NCBI GenBank assembly: GCA_013286425.1
Contig: JABDFS010000018.1
Span: forward strand, 1 to 40,977
Length of the DNA stretch: 40,977 bases
Direction: 5' to 3'
DNA from: Bacteroidota bacterium
GTDB taxonomy: Bacteria > Bacteroidota > Bacteroidia > Chitinophagales > Chitinophagaceae
Positions 32,167 to 40,325 of the stretch are shown here, piece by piece. Below the pieces are notes generated by a model. It saw only the letters and a program-made list of their open reading frames with translations. It was not told the origin of the DNA and did not search any database. The position numbers and the translations under genes were made by a program. Numbering within the stretch: position 1 is the stretch's first letter; each line of letters starts with the position of its first letter.

Positions 32167-32982
32167 CTAAACAGTCTTTGAGATAAGCACTTGTGATGGA
32201 ACCGGCGAAGTAATTCCATTGGCTGCACACGCTTTCTGCACTTTTTCCAATGTACCAAAATAAACATCCCAATAATTAGCAACAGTTGCGTAGGGCCTTA
32301 TTGAAAGCTCAGTAAAATATCCGCCAAGCTTTGAAACATATACTCCAGGTGCGGGATCTTTTAATATTTTAGGATCACTGTTCAATACTTTCATAATAAC
32401 TGATCTTACTTTTTCCATGTCATTATCTGCAGCAACTGCGGCAGTAAGATCAACACGTAAATTACCGTGGTGACTAAGGTTTACAATTATTCCGTTTGAT
32501 ACCATTGCATTGGCAATGATAGTTGTTTTATTTTCAGGAGTGAGCAAAATAGTATTGAAGATTTGTATGCCTTGCACAACACCAACCTGGCCATTACTTT
32601 CAATAAGGTCGCCTGCTTTAAATGGCTTGAACAATAATATCAAAACACCACCTGCAAAGTTGGCAAGTGAACCTTGCAGTGCGAGGCCAACCGCTAAACC
32701 TAAAGCACCTATTACTGCTACAAAACTGGTAGTTTCAATGCCCATCATTCCCGCAACACTTACAAGCAGCAATACTTTAAGGCCTATACTTATCATGCTG
32801 GCCAGGAAAGACTGAAGCGAAGCGTCAATTTTGCGGCGCACCATTAGTTTGCCCAACAATTTTGTAATTGCATTAATGATCCATAAGCCGATAATAAAAA
32901 AAATAATTGCGCCTAAGATTTTTAAACCATAAGTAGCGAAAATAATTTTTATGCTGTCGAAGATTTTGGAGAAGTCATCCAT
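32167..32982 (-). CDS. Small-conductance mechanosensitive channel (MscS family)
   Basis: The 271-residue protein has three membrane segments (~15-36, ~60-84, ~88-120). The pore-lining third helix shows the Gly/Ala packing pattern GALGLAVGLALQGSLANFAGG and leads to ILLFKPFKAGDLIESNGQVG. The cytoplasmic beta/alpha-beta cage ends in LISKTV. Length matches MscS (~286). It opens under membrane tension to release solutes during osmotic downshock. It is monocistronic, with a 295-bp spacer upstream in which no clear promoter was found. Confidence 0.94.
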   Translation of the reverse strand: MDDFSKIFDSIKIIFATYGLKILGAIIFFIIGLWIINAITKLLGKLMVRRKIDASLQSFLASMISIGLKVLLLVSVAGMMGIETTSFVAVIGALGLAVGLALQGSLANFAGGVLILLFKPFKAGDLIESNGQVGVVQGIQIFNTILLTPENKTTIIANAMVSNGIIVNLSHHGNLRVDLTAAVAADNDMEKVRSVIMKVLNSDPKILKDPAPGVYVSKLGGYFTELSIRPYATVANYWDVYFGTLEKVQKACAANGITSPVPSQVLISKTV

Positions 32983-33277
32983 AGTGTTAGTTTTTTTAGT
33001 GCGCTAAAAATAATTCATTGCACTTTTATTTTTAATATTATTTTTTGGCGCATTACATGAATTGAAAAAGTAGCAATTATTTGAGTGGTTTATTTTGGTT
33101 GCCGGCAAATGAACTGATGGCATTTTCGTTGTGTCACTCCCTTCTGCTGAATAGTTTCATGGCAGCTATGATTTCCTGTTTAAACCTTCTTGTATAATAA
33201 CTAATGGGTCATTCTTTTCAGATTGAACTATTCCTTGTAGCGAAGTTTATTCTATATAAACTTTTCCGGAATACTTA

Positions 33278-34159
33278 TTAAACAAGATTCTTTTTTATGT
33301 AAGCAATACTTTTTGTAATGCTGTCAAAAGGATCGCCCGGCGTTACATCCTGTTCAACAAAGAAATATTTTAAGCCCGCTTTATCTGCTGATTTGAATAT
33401 CTTTTTAAAGTCAATAGTGCCGTTTCCAACTTCAGTGAACATGTGTTTATCTGTGTTATCCATATCTTTTACATGCCATAAAGGAAAACGCCCCGGATGC
33501 GCATTGAATATTGCAACAGGATCCTGCCCGGCTTTTGTCATCCAATACAGATCAGATTCAAACTTCACATTGTCTTTATCAGTATTGTTTAATAAAATGT
33601 CATAAGGCAGTTGATTATTATCTTTTATAAATTCAAAATCGTGGTTGTGATAACATAATTGTATGCCTGCTTTTTTACAGGTTTCACCTGCTTTATTCAA
33701 ACGTTCTGCCAGCAATTTAAAATGATCGATGTTACCGCGTTCCGTTGGTGAAAGCCACGCACACACCATGTATTTTGCACCAACAGCTTTGGCATCATCA
33801 ACCGCTTGATCCCAGCCATGTAATATTGTGCCCATAACATCTTTGCCATTATCCTGGTCTTCTCCCAAACGGTAATGACAGCTCAGCATTATCAAGCCAT
33901 TTTGTTTTAATGAAGCAGCAAAAGTTTTGGCGTCCATCCCATAAAATTTTGCCGTACCTGTGTAGGTGCCTTCAACAGAATTGTATCCAACTTTTGCAAC
34001 CTTAGCCAATGTAGCTGCAGGATCTTTTGCCATCGCATCTCTTACTGTGTACAATTGCAAACCAATGTAAGAATGATTGAAGTTTAAATTTCCCGGCGTT
34101 ATAAATAATGCAGCAGAAGCGAGTGATGTAGTTTTAATAAATGATCTTCTTGTTGTCAT
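33278..34159 (-). CDS. Sugar-phosphate isomerase/epimerase family protein, exported
   Basis: The 293-residue protein begins with a Tat-like signal (MTTRRSFIKTTSLASAALF). A TIM-barrel follows: HSYIGLQLYTVRDAM, VAKVGYNSVEGT, then metal-site segments LCYHNHDFEFI, KFESDLYWMTKAG, WHVKDMD and FVEQDV. This pattern (xylose-isomerase-like TIM barrel) fits the IolE/hydroxypyruvate isomerase-like family abundant in Bacteroidota. Substrate is unknown. The twin arginine suggests export of the folded, metal-loaded enzyme to the periplasm. It is a lone gene, divergent from the LRR gene across 283 bp. Confidence 0.88.
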   Translation of the reverse strand: MTTRRSFIKTTSLASAALFITPGNLNFNHSYIGLQLYTVRDAMAKDPAATLAKVAKVGYNSVEGTYTGTAKFYGMDAKTFAASLKQNGLIMLSCHYRLGEDQDNGKDVMGTILHGWDQAVDDAKAVGAKYMVCAWLSPTERGNIDHFKLLAERLNKAGETCKKAGIQLCYHNHDFEFIKDNNQLPYDILLNNTDKDNVKFESDLYWMTKAGQDPVAIFNAHPGRFPLWHVKDMDNTDKHMFTEVGNGTIDFKKIFKSADKAGLKYFFVEQDVTPGDPFDSITKSIAYIKKNLV

Positions 34160-34442
34160 ATAATTGATGTTATCGTTAGAATTTTTAAAGATAAATGAAT
34201 ATACATCTAAAGCTGAATAAAGGCTGAAAATATTGGCTGGAAAATTAAATAAGCTAACAATGCAGTGTAATTTAAAAATAAATCAGGCACTTCATTGCCA
34301 GTTAAAAGCAATTGGATGAATCTAAACAAGTTTGTAGCACGCTAAAATTTAAGATCAAATTATTTGGCAGAAATGACTAAGAATAATTGTATCTTAATTT
34401 GCTTTTTAAACAATCCATCCTATAACGTTAAAGCCAGGTTTT

Positions 34443-36317
34443 ATGAAAACACGATTACTACTTTTCTTTTCTGTTTTTATTATTTGCATAACTGTAGCAA
34501 TTAATGCAAAAGCGCAGGTTAATATAAATGATTCCCTTGCGCTTGTTGATCTATACAACAGCACTGGTGGCCCTTCATGGATAGACAACCAAAACTGGCT
34601 GACGCAACAACCGGTAGAAACCTGGTATGGAATAATAGTAATTAAAAGTAGAGTTAGCGTTATTGCGCTAAACAACAATGGTTTAGCCGGCCCTATTCCA
34701 TCTTCATTTGGCAATCTTGCGAATCTTTCCAATGTATTGCTATATAACAATAAGTTAAGTGGTAGTATTCCACCAGAACTGGGTAATCTTGCTAATCTTT
34801 CCTCTTTATATCTGGATAACAATGAGTTAAGCGGAGGTATTCCGGCTGAGCTTGGTAATCTTTCTAAACTTACCAGCTTAACTTCATCTGAAAACCAATT
34901 AAGTGGAAGTATTCCTGCCGAACTTGGCAGTCTTTCTAAGCTCATCTACTTGAATTTAGGCGTCAATCAATTGAGTGGAAGTATTCCGCCTGAACTTGGC
35001 AATCTTTCTAAGCTTACTAATTTAGAGCTGAATAACAATTATTTAAGTGGAAGTATTCCGCCTGAACTTAGTAATCTTTCTAAACTTCTCCAATTAGATT
35101 TATCTGCCAATGAGTTAATTGGCGGTATTCCGCCCGGGCTTGGTAGTCTTTCTAAGCTAACGTACTTAAATTTATCTGTAAATCACTTAAGTGGAAATAT
35201 CCCGCCTGAACTTGGTAACCTTTCTAAGCTTTTCGATTTAGAACTGCATAATAATAAGTTAAGCGGAAGTATTCCGCCTGAACTTGGCGATCTTTATAAT
35301 CTTTATTATTTAAATTTATCTGACAATCAGTTAAGCGGCACTATTCCATCTGAATTTGGTAATCTTTACAGTCTTTACGACTTAGATTTAGGATTCAATC
35401 AATTAAGTGGAAGTATTCCCCCCGAACTTAATGGTAACGTTTTCAGGCTTTCCCAAATAAAGCTAAACAACAATCACTTAACGGGTAACATTCCACCTCA
35501 ACTTGGTGACGTTTCTTATCTTTCCTACATAGATCTAAGCAACAACCAGTTAACCGGTAATATCCCACCTGAACTTGGTAACATTTTTTATCTTTCCTTC
35601 TTAAATCTAAGCAACAACCAGTTAACCGGTAACATCCCATATGAACTTAGCAATTTTTTATTTTTCGAGTTGGAGCTAAACAACAATAAACTTAGTGGTG
35701 ATATTCCAATCCTTACTAATGCTGATTATTTAGATTCATTAAACCTTTCGCACAACCAATTTACGTTTGATGGTTTGGAGCAACTTGCACAAACATTTCC
35801 TTTCGCCAAATACAATAACCAGGCAATACTAAGGCCACATATAAACGGCAATGCTATATCTGTTTCTGCAGGTGGAACTTTATCTAACAATACCTATTCG
35901 TGGTATAAAAAAGGTGAAGCAGGTAAAACAAAGATTACAGGAGATTCTGTTTTTCATCCTTCAGAAAGCGGAGTTTATATTGTAAGGGTGCAAAATAAAA
36001 TAGCTAACCATCTAAATTTATTCAGCGATACAATTTCTTATACTGCACCTGTTGCATTGAATGCTATTGTAGCAGGTGATGAACAAAAAGCATCAAACAG
36101 CGGCTTTACTGTTTATCCCAACCCGGCAAACAACATATTGAATATACATACAGGCAACAGCGCTTCATTTTCATTGCTGGATCAATCCGGAAAAGTATTG
36201 CTAGCAAAATACATTACAACAAGCGCAAGTATGAATGTTTCTCAGATTGCAGCAGGGCTTTATTATTTAAAAAATAACAGCACGAATGCAGTTGTAAAAA
36301 TTATTATAGAAAGATAA
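34443..36317 (+). CDS. T9SS-exported leucine-rich-repeat protein
   Basis: The 624-residue protein has a signal peptide (MKTRLLLFFSVFIICITVAI...KAQ) and an N-cap (SLALVDLYNSTGGPSWIDNQNW) like plant LRR N-domains. About fifteen 24-residue LRRs follow (~75-440), consensus L-x-x-L-x-L-x-x-N-x-L-S-G-x-I-P-x-E-L-G-N-L-x-x. Then come a ~90-residue linker and a type A T9SS sorting domain (FTVYPNPANNILNIHTGNSA ... AGLYYLKN ... KIIIER). It is likely secreted or surface-attached and would bind proteins or glycans through the LRR face. The 72-bp DNA repeats are very similar, so recombination can change the repeat number. Confidence 0.95.
   Translation: MKTRLLLFFSVFIICITVAINAKAQVNINDSLALVDLYNSTGGPSWIDNQNWLTQQPVETWYGIIVIKSRVSVIALNNNGLAGPIPSSFGNLANLSNVLLYNNKLSGSIPPELGNLANLSSLYLDNNELSGGIPAELGNLSKLTSLTSSENQLSGSIPAELGSLSKLIYLNLGVNQLSGSIPPELGNLSKLTNLELNNNYLSGSIPPELSNLSKLLQLDLSANELIGGIPPGLGSLSKLTYLNLSVNHLSGNIPPELGNLSKLFDLELHNNKLSGSIPPELGDLYNLYYLNLSDNQLSGTIPSEFGNLYSLYDLDLGFNQLSGSIPPELNGNVFRLSQIKLNNNHLTGNIPPQLGDVSYLSYIDLSNNQLTGNIPPELGNIFYLSFLNLSNNQLTGNIPYELSNFLFFELELNNNKLSGDIPILTNADYLDSLNLSHNQFTFDGLEQLAQTFPFAKYNNQAILRPHINGNAISVSAGGTLSNNTYSWYKKGEAGKTKITGDSVFHPSESGVYIVRVQNKIANHLNLFSDTISYTAPVALNAIVAGDEQKASNSGFTVYPNPANNILNIHTGNSASFSLLDQSGKVLLAKYITTSASMNVSQIAAGLYYLKNNSTNAVVKIIIER
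34690..35740 (+). repeat. 72-bp tandem repeats encoding LRR units
   Basis: Fifteen-odd in-frame 72-bp units within the LRR gene share blocks such as AGTGGAAGTATTCCGCCTGA and CTTGGTAATCTTTCTAA. Some neighbours, such as the two units near 35540-35640, are nearly identical, suggesting recent duplication. Confidence 0.8.
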
Positions 36318-36330
36318 TTGTTGCTTAAAC

Positions 36331-36361
36331 AAATGTTGTTAACCGCTAACAACATTTTTTT
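36331..36361 (+). terminator. Terminator of the LRR gene
   Basis: A perfect 10-bp stem AATGTTGTTA / TAACAACATT with 5-nt loop ACCGC is followed by a run of T on the plus strand. It lies 13 bp past the stop of the LRR gene. Confidence 0.88.
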
Positions 36362-36375
36362 GTTTCATGATCAGC

Positions 36376-36960
36376 TCAATCTTCACCACGCGATAAGCGC
36401 TCAATTTTTTTATCGGGCACTATCCATATAATTGCTACAATTATAAACAGTACACCGGATATCGTTGTGCTTACATAAGCCAGCGGAATAGCAGCAGTAT
36501 ACAAAAACAATGAACCGATGCCTTTGCCTTTTTGCCTCAACATAATGTTTTTTAGATCTTCATCATCTTTATGGCAGCGTTCAATGGTTACCTGCAAAAT
36601 GGTATAAGCTATGCCGCACAGGTCAAACAAAATTGCATACAACGCTACCGGGAATGGTTCAAAGTGGTTTTCTCCTACCCATGCAGTAGCAAAAGGCACG
36701 AGCGAAAGCCAGAACAATAAATTAAGATTGGCCCACATAATACCGGCACTTATACGTTTTACCAGGTGCATTAAATGATGATGATTGTTCCAGTAAATAC
36801 CTATAAAAATAAAACTGAGTACATAGCTTAAAAAAACAGGGATCAATGGCTGCAATGCCTGCCACGTTGCACCTTCGGGCACTTTTAATTCAAGCACCAT
36901 TATCGTTATGATAATAGCAATAACGCCATCACTAAATGCTTCGAGTCTTGTTTTTCTCAT
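36376..36960 (-). CDS. TMEM175-type (DUF1211) membrane channel
   Basis: The 194-residue protein starts MRKTRLEAFSDGVIAIIITI, with the diagnostic FSDG and RLEAFSDGVxAI signature, and has about six membrane segments. This is the bacterial TMEM175 family, potassium-selective channels of unusual fold. The frame extends 26 codons further upstream through a CTCAC-rich repeat, but that part is not family-like, so the internal ATG at 36958-36960 is the start. It follows the serine hydrolase gene on the same strand across a repeat-containing spacer. Confidence 0.9.
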   Translation of the reverse strand: MRKTRLEAFSDGVIAIIITIMVLELKVPEGATWQALQPLIPVFLSYVLSFIFIGIYWNNHHHLMHLVKRISAGIMWANLNLLFWLSLVPFATAWVGENHFEPFPVALYAILFDLCGIAYTILQVTIERCHKDDEDLKNIMLRQKGKGIGSLFLYTAAIPLAYVSTTISGVLFIIVAIIWIVPDKKIERLSRGED

Positions 36961-36969
36961 ATTATTTTG

Positions 36970-37050
36970 TGAGAGGTGAAAAGTAAGATGTAAGAAATGC
37001 TCTTGATAATGAATGATTTCCCACTCACCATTCACCACTCACCATTCACC
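36970..37050. repeat. CTCAC-rich dispersed repeat and 14-bp tandem
   Basis: CTTACATCTTACTTTTCAC (minus strand, ~36978-36996) closely matches the 18807-18840 repeat. At 37021-37050 the unit CCACTCACCATTCA is present twice in tandem plus two bases. The two blocks are partly complementary. Confidence 0.55.
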
Positions 37051-37053
37051 TGG

Positions 37054-38325
37054 TTATTTCAAACTTGCATATACCAGCTGTTCAAATTGCTGCGATAACT
37101 GGTAATGGGAATTTGATGTTTGCTGTGTCATGATCAAACATATCAGGTGTTCTTTCGGATCACCCCAATACGTAGTACCAAAATATCCGCCCCATGCAAA
37201 ACTGCCTTCATTGCGTGAACTTGTTGCACTACCCTTATCTGAAGTTATCTGGAAACCTAAACCGAAATTGTCATCACCCAACGGAAACTGCGGATGTAAC
37301 ATCATTTCAACAGTGCGTTTGCTAAGAATTGTTTTGCCGCCATAACTTCCGCCATTCATTATCATCTGTAAAAAAACAGCATAATCATAAGCTGTGGATG
37401 ATAAGCCTGCACCACCTGAAAAATAATGCTTGCTCATTTTCGGATAATCAGGGTCAATACCAAAATGATCTTTGCTCCATGGAATGATATTATGCACTGA
37501 ATCTTCTGTATAAACTGTTGTAAGGCGATTGGCTTTATCGGCGGGCAGATTAAACCAGGTGTCATTCATTTGTAACGGATCGAAAATATTTTTACGAAGA
37601 AAATCTTCAAGATTCATTCCGCTTATTATTTCAATAATATCACCTAATATATCTACATTCAAACCATAACGCCATTGTGTTCCCGGCTGAAAAGCCAGCG
37701 GTAGTTTACCCAGCGTTTTCATTGCCTCCTGTAAATTCTGATCTATTGCGCCCAGGCCTGATGGAATATTATATTTCGCATAAATGGCTTTCATCTTTTC
37801 GCTGCCAATACCGGCATAATCTATCCCCGAACTATGTGTAAGCAGGTCTTTAATGGTGATGTCCCGCTTTGCGGGAACAGTAGTGTATGTTGTGTCTGAT
37901 GTATTCAGAGAGTCAAGAACAGTTTCATGTGCAAACTCAGGAATATATTTTGAAACGGGATCGCTGAGTGAAAGTTTACCCTGGTCATATAAAATAAGAA
38001 TGCCCGTACTTACAATTGCCTTTGTTTGTGATGCAATGCGGAAAATGCTGTTATTATCCATCGGCTTTTTTGTAGCTGCGTCTGCATATCCATAACCTTT
38101 ATATTGAATAACCTGCCCGTCTTTTACAACAATGGTTACCACACCTTTTACCCAATCGCGGTTAACATAACCATTAACAAGTGTATCAATGTTAGCGATC
38201 TTTTTATAATCAACAGATGCATTTTGTGAACCACCTGTTTTGATAGTTGTTTGTGCATTGCATGCAATTACACATAGCAGCAATACAACTGTTATTATTT
38301 TTTTTGTTTTGAAAATGATTGGCAT
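37054..38325 (-). CDS. Serine hydrolase of the class C beta-lactamase / DD-peptidase family
   Basis: The 423-residue protein has a lipoprotein-like signal (VVLLLCVIACNAQ, Cys at ~22). The beta-lactamase fold shows catalytic SxxK at Ser99-Lys102 (FRIASQTK), the YxN-type motif RYGLNVDILG, and HYFSGGAGLSSTAYDYAVFL. A KTG-like third motif is not obvious; GSFAWGGYFGTTYW sits in its place. Family members include DD-peptidases, esterases and hydrolases. Resistance activity should not be assumed. Periplasmic or outer-membrane location is likely. It has its own spacer upstream. Confidence 0.9.
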   Translation of the reverse strand: MPIIFKTKKIITVVLLLCVIACNAQTTIKTGGSQNASVDYKKIANIDTLVNGYVNRDWVKGVVTIVVKDGQVIQYKGYGYADAATKKPMDNNSIFRIASQTKAIVSTGILILYDQGKLSLSDPVSKYIPEFAHETVLDSLNTSDTTYTTVPAKRDITIKDLLTHSSGIDYAGIGSEKMKAIYAKYNIPSGLGAIDQNLQEAMKTLGKLPLAFQPGTQWRYGLNVDILGDIIEIISGMNLEDFLRKNIFDPLQMNDTWFNLPADKANRLTTVYTEDSVHNIIPWSKDHFGIDPDYPKMSKHYFSGGAGLSSTAYDYAVFLQMIMNGGSYGGKTILSKRTVEMMLHPQFPLGDDNFGLGFQITSDKGSATSSRNEGSFAWGGYFGTTYWGDPKEHLICLIMTQQTSNSHYQLSQQFEQLVYASLK

Positions 38326-38638
38326 ACAGCAATTTTAGTTTTGTTAAAAATAATGAGTAATAAATAATGAACGTGGAATAATCAGGAAAAGATATTGTTT
38401 GATAATCTGCCACGAATGCACGAATAATATCCATTGCCCCCATTCGTGTATTCGTGGCTAATACTCTTTTGAGGTATAAAATTTTTTGAAGAAATTTTTA
38501 TTTCCTGTTAAACCATCATTACAAACACCAGTCTGCCGTTTGGTTCTTCCCCGCTGAATTTTTCCTGCGCTGCCTTTAAAAACGAAACCTCTGTCACATG
38601 GCGTAACTATACGTTTCTCTCATTAAATAAAAATTAAC
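38326..38638. other. Divergent intergenic spacer with a 17-bp hairpin
   Basis: This 313-bp spacer separates the divergent hydrolase and lipoprotein genes. Besides the hairpin at 38409-38458 it shows no gene. TACGTTTC at 38610-38617 is one mismatch from the TAnnTTTG -7 element and may serve the lipoprotein gene. Confidence 0.5.
38409..38458. repeat. Inverted repeat of the CACGAATGCACGAAT type
   Basis: Arms GCCACGAATGCACGAAT (38409-38425) and ATTCGTGTATTCGTGGC (38442-38458) pair at 16 of 17 positions with a 16-nt loop. Similar ATTCGTG-ATTCGTGGC palindromes recur between genes in Bacteroidota genomes, from memory. Confidence 0.65.
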
Positions 38639-39535
38639 ATGAAACTGAAAATGAAAGGGTTTATTCCTATTGCTGCCCTGTTATGCACCGGTATTGTATC
38701 CTGTAAAAAAAATGAAGTTCCTGCTTCATCCCCAACAGCTCAAACCACCACCCAAACCTTGTTGATGCGCGCTAATAACACTATTACAAGCGCTTCTGAT
38801 CAGCAAAGCCAGGAGGTTTCTGATGTATTGGGCAGCGATGTGGTTATGTCAACAGATTCTTCACCTTGCAGGATGGTTAGTTTTACGCCTTCCCGTACTG
38901 TTTACCCTCATTTAAGAACAGTTGATTTTGGCAGCGGCTGCACCGGCCCTGACGGAATTACCCGCAGCGGTAAAAAATTAGTTACTGTGTATGCCAACTG
39001 GAAAACAGCTTCGGCTGGTACACTTATCAGCGAAACAACTTTCAGCGATTTTTGGGTAGATAGCGTAAGTGTTTCAGGTAATGTAAAAACTTATGTTGAT
39101 ACAGCCGCCACACCCGGGCCACTGGCACTAAAAATTGTTACCAATAAAACTTTTACCGATACAAAAGGCAATACTTCAACATTTATTGCCACCAGTTATT
39201 GGTTACAAACAGCCGGCGATACAACTACAACCACGGCTGATAATGTTTACCAGATAACAAGTTCGGCAACGGGTACAGAAGTGCTTGATGGCGCAACATC
39301 TCTTACCTGGACTTCCAATACCGATCCGCAACACCCGGTAATTAAAATGGGTGATTGTGCTTTCCGTTCTTCAGGCGCATTACAAATTCAATTAACGCTT
39401 TCAGAAGGTACCGTATTCAATGAATATCTTGATTATGGCAATGGAACCTGTGATAATAATGCCACTATAGCTATTAATGGTGGAACACCACAGGCAGTCA
39501 CTTTGCCTCTGTTCTTTTGGCCGTTAAGCCTATAA
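38639..39535 (+). CDS. Hypothetical outer-membrane lipoprotein
   Basis: The 298-residue protein has a lipoprotein signal with lipobox GIVSC (Cys22), a Ser/Thr/Gln-rich linker (SSPTAQTTTQTL), then a beta-rich domain without a family I recognise: DSSPCRMVSFTPSRTVYPHLRTVDF...GCTGPDGITRSGKKLVTVYANWKTASAGTLI and, late, MGDCAFRSSGALQIQLTLS and DYGNGTCDNNATIAING. The Cys pairs (SPC/GC, GDC/GTC) may form disulfides. Similar proteins are common hypothetical lipoproteins in Chitinophagaceae. It is followed by a strong terminator, so it is monocistronic. Confidence 0.8.
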   Translation: MKLKMKGFIPIAALLCTGIVSCKKNEVPASSPTAQTTTQTLLMRANNTITSASDQQSQEVSDVLGSDVVMSTDSSPCRMVSFTPSRTVYPHLRTVDFGSGCTGPDGITRSGKKLVTVYANWKTASAGTLISETTFSDFWVDSVSVSGNVKTYVDTAATPGPLALKIVTNKTFTDTKGNTSTFIATSYWLQTAGDTTTTTADNVYQITSSATGTEVLDGATSLTWTSNTDPQHPVIKMGDCAFRSSGALQIQLTLSEGTVFNEYLDYGNGTCDNNATIAINGGTPQAVTLPLFFWPLSL

Positions 39536-39547
39536 ACTACACTAAGT

Positions 39548-39576
39548 AAAAGCCGGTAAATTCTACCGGCTTTTTT
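39548..39576 (+). terminator. Terminator of the hypothetical lipoprotein gene
   Basis: A perfect 11-bp stem AAAAGCCGGTA / TACCGGCTTTT with 5-nt loop is followed by two further T. It lies 12 bp past the stop. Confidence 0.92.
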
Positions 39577-39595
39577 ATGGCTATACAAAACCTGG

Positions 39596-39748
39596 CTGTA
39601 AACTCATTTCTTCGATACAACTTCGATATTTCTTCGATATAACTTCGATATAACTTCGATCAATTGAATCGAAGAAATATCGAAATTATATCGTAATTTT
39701 TTCGAAGAAAACACGAACCTGGTATCTTTTAGCTCCCTGGTTGTATGC
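39596..39748 (-). repeat. Iteron-palindrome element, copy B
   Basis: This is the reverse-oriented counterpart of the 15464-15617 element, within a base of the same length. On the plus strand five 11-bp units (39606-39660: ATTTCTTCGAT, ACAACTTCGAT, ATTTCTTCGAT, then ATAACTTCGAT twice) meet inverted units across CAATTGA. The outer similarity (GTTCGT, GCATA...CAGGG on the minus strand) is also kept. Confidence 0.85.
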
Positions 39749-39776
39749 CTTATGTACGTTGATGGTGAAGTTGCCG

Positions 39777-39978
39777 CTAAGGTCCCTGGAGTGCATTGAG
39801 GTAAACCAGGTTTAAAATTCCGGTATACCAGCAACACCAGGGACTTTGTACATCCTATGCCCCCCAGCCCTGAAGAGGAGCAATAATGCAGTATTAAACG
39901 GGGAATTTTAAAAGTCGTCAGAGAATATGCTTGCTTGTCACTAAAGTCCCTGGAGTTCCTTGAGGTAAAGCAGTTTAA
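39777..39978 (+). repeat. 38-bp imperfect direct repeat and scattered GTCCCTGG motifs
   Basis: Two copies (39777-39815 and 39941-39978) share CTAARGTCCCTGGAGT, TTGAGGTAAA and CAG-TTTAA, about 164 bp apart. The core AAAGTCCCTGG also appears inverted at 39837-39847, and a shorter CTCCCTGG lies at 39733-39740, inside element copy B. No function is known to me. Confidence 0.7.
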
Positions 39979-40256
39979 TGTGTAAATACCGAACGACGCT
40001 TTTATTGTTGACTTCCTTGGTTTCAAAAAAATTACAAAAATCAGATCCTGTTAATTAAACATATAAAGAAAAAATATTACTTTAATGCCTTGTTTCAACC
40101 CTGGTACTTTTGGTGTAAGTAAGGGCGGCAAAGCATTTAATCTTAATCGTTAGATGATCTTTGGCGACGGGGAGAGATAAAATGGTGATTTTGATTGACG
40201 AAGAAACAATTTAAAAAACGCAATAAGCACGCATTGAAAATCAGTGACTAATTTTT

Positions 40257-40288
40257 TTGGAGCTGCATATAATTACATAAATCTTTGC
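40257..40288 (+). promoter_or_regulatory. Candidate promoter of the edge gene
   Basis: A TTTG-type -33 site (ending about 40260) is followed after 20 bp by AATCTTTG (40281-40288; consensus TAnnTTTG with one mismatch), just before the GTT boundary and ~38 bp before the ATG at 40326. Confidence 0.4.
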
Positions 40289-40303
40289 GTTGTGTGCAAC
40301 CCG
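40289..40303 (+). repeat. Cassette-like 5' boundary of the edge gene
   Basis: GTTGTGTGCAACCCG lies 22 bp before the ATG. The 19 bp ending in the boundary GTT agree at about 15 positions with the matching segment before orphan gene 2 (ATAAATTTATGCGTT on the minus strand at 15267-15281), and the following TGCAACCC is shared too. Confidence 0.5.
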
Positions 40304-40325
40304 TTCGAGCCCTCTATGAATTCAA

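Larger units (their letters stand above)
39536..40325. other. Repeat-rich non-coding region
   Basis: This 790-bp stretch holds a terminator (39548-39576), iteron element copy B (39596-39748), a direct-repeat block (39777-39978), and the leader of the edge gene with the GTT boundary (40289). No convincing gene was found. A 140-codon open frame on the minus strand is an artefact of the repeats. Confidence 0.6.

Noticed and set aside
32983-33277. Possible gene fragment between mscS and the isomerase gene
   Set aside because: No frame longer than a few tens of codons, no recognisable motif; treated as plain spacer.
34406-34945. 179-codon frame opposite the LRR gene
   Set aside because: Its repeats (RLPSSAGI...) are the reverse translation of the 72-bp LRR DNA units.
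39604-40026. 140-codon open frame on the minus strand
   Set aside because: It runs through the iteron element and direct-repeat block. Its composition (Ser/Thr/Ile/Arg-rich without pattern) follows the repeats, and it has no family look, signal or spacing as a gene.
40295-40320. GTTCGAGCCC, resembling a tRNA T-arm
   Set aside because: No matching acceptor stem, D-arm or anticodon arm upstream; a chance match in the leader of the edge gene.
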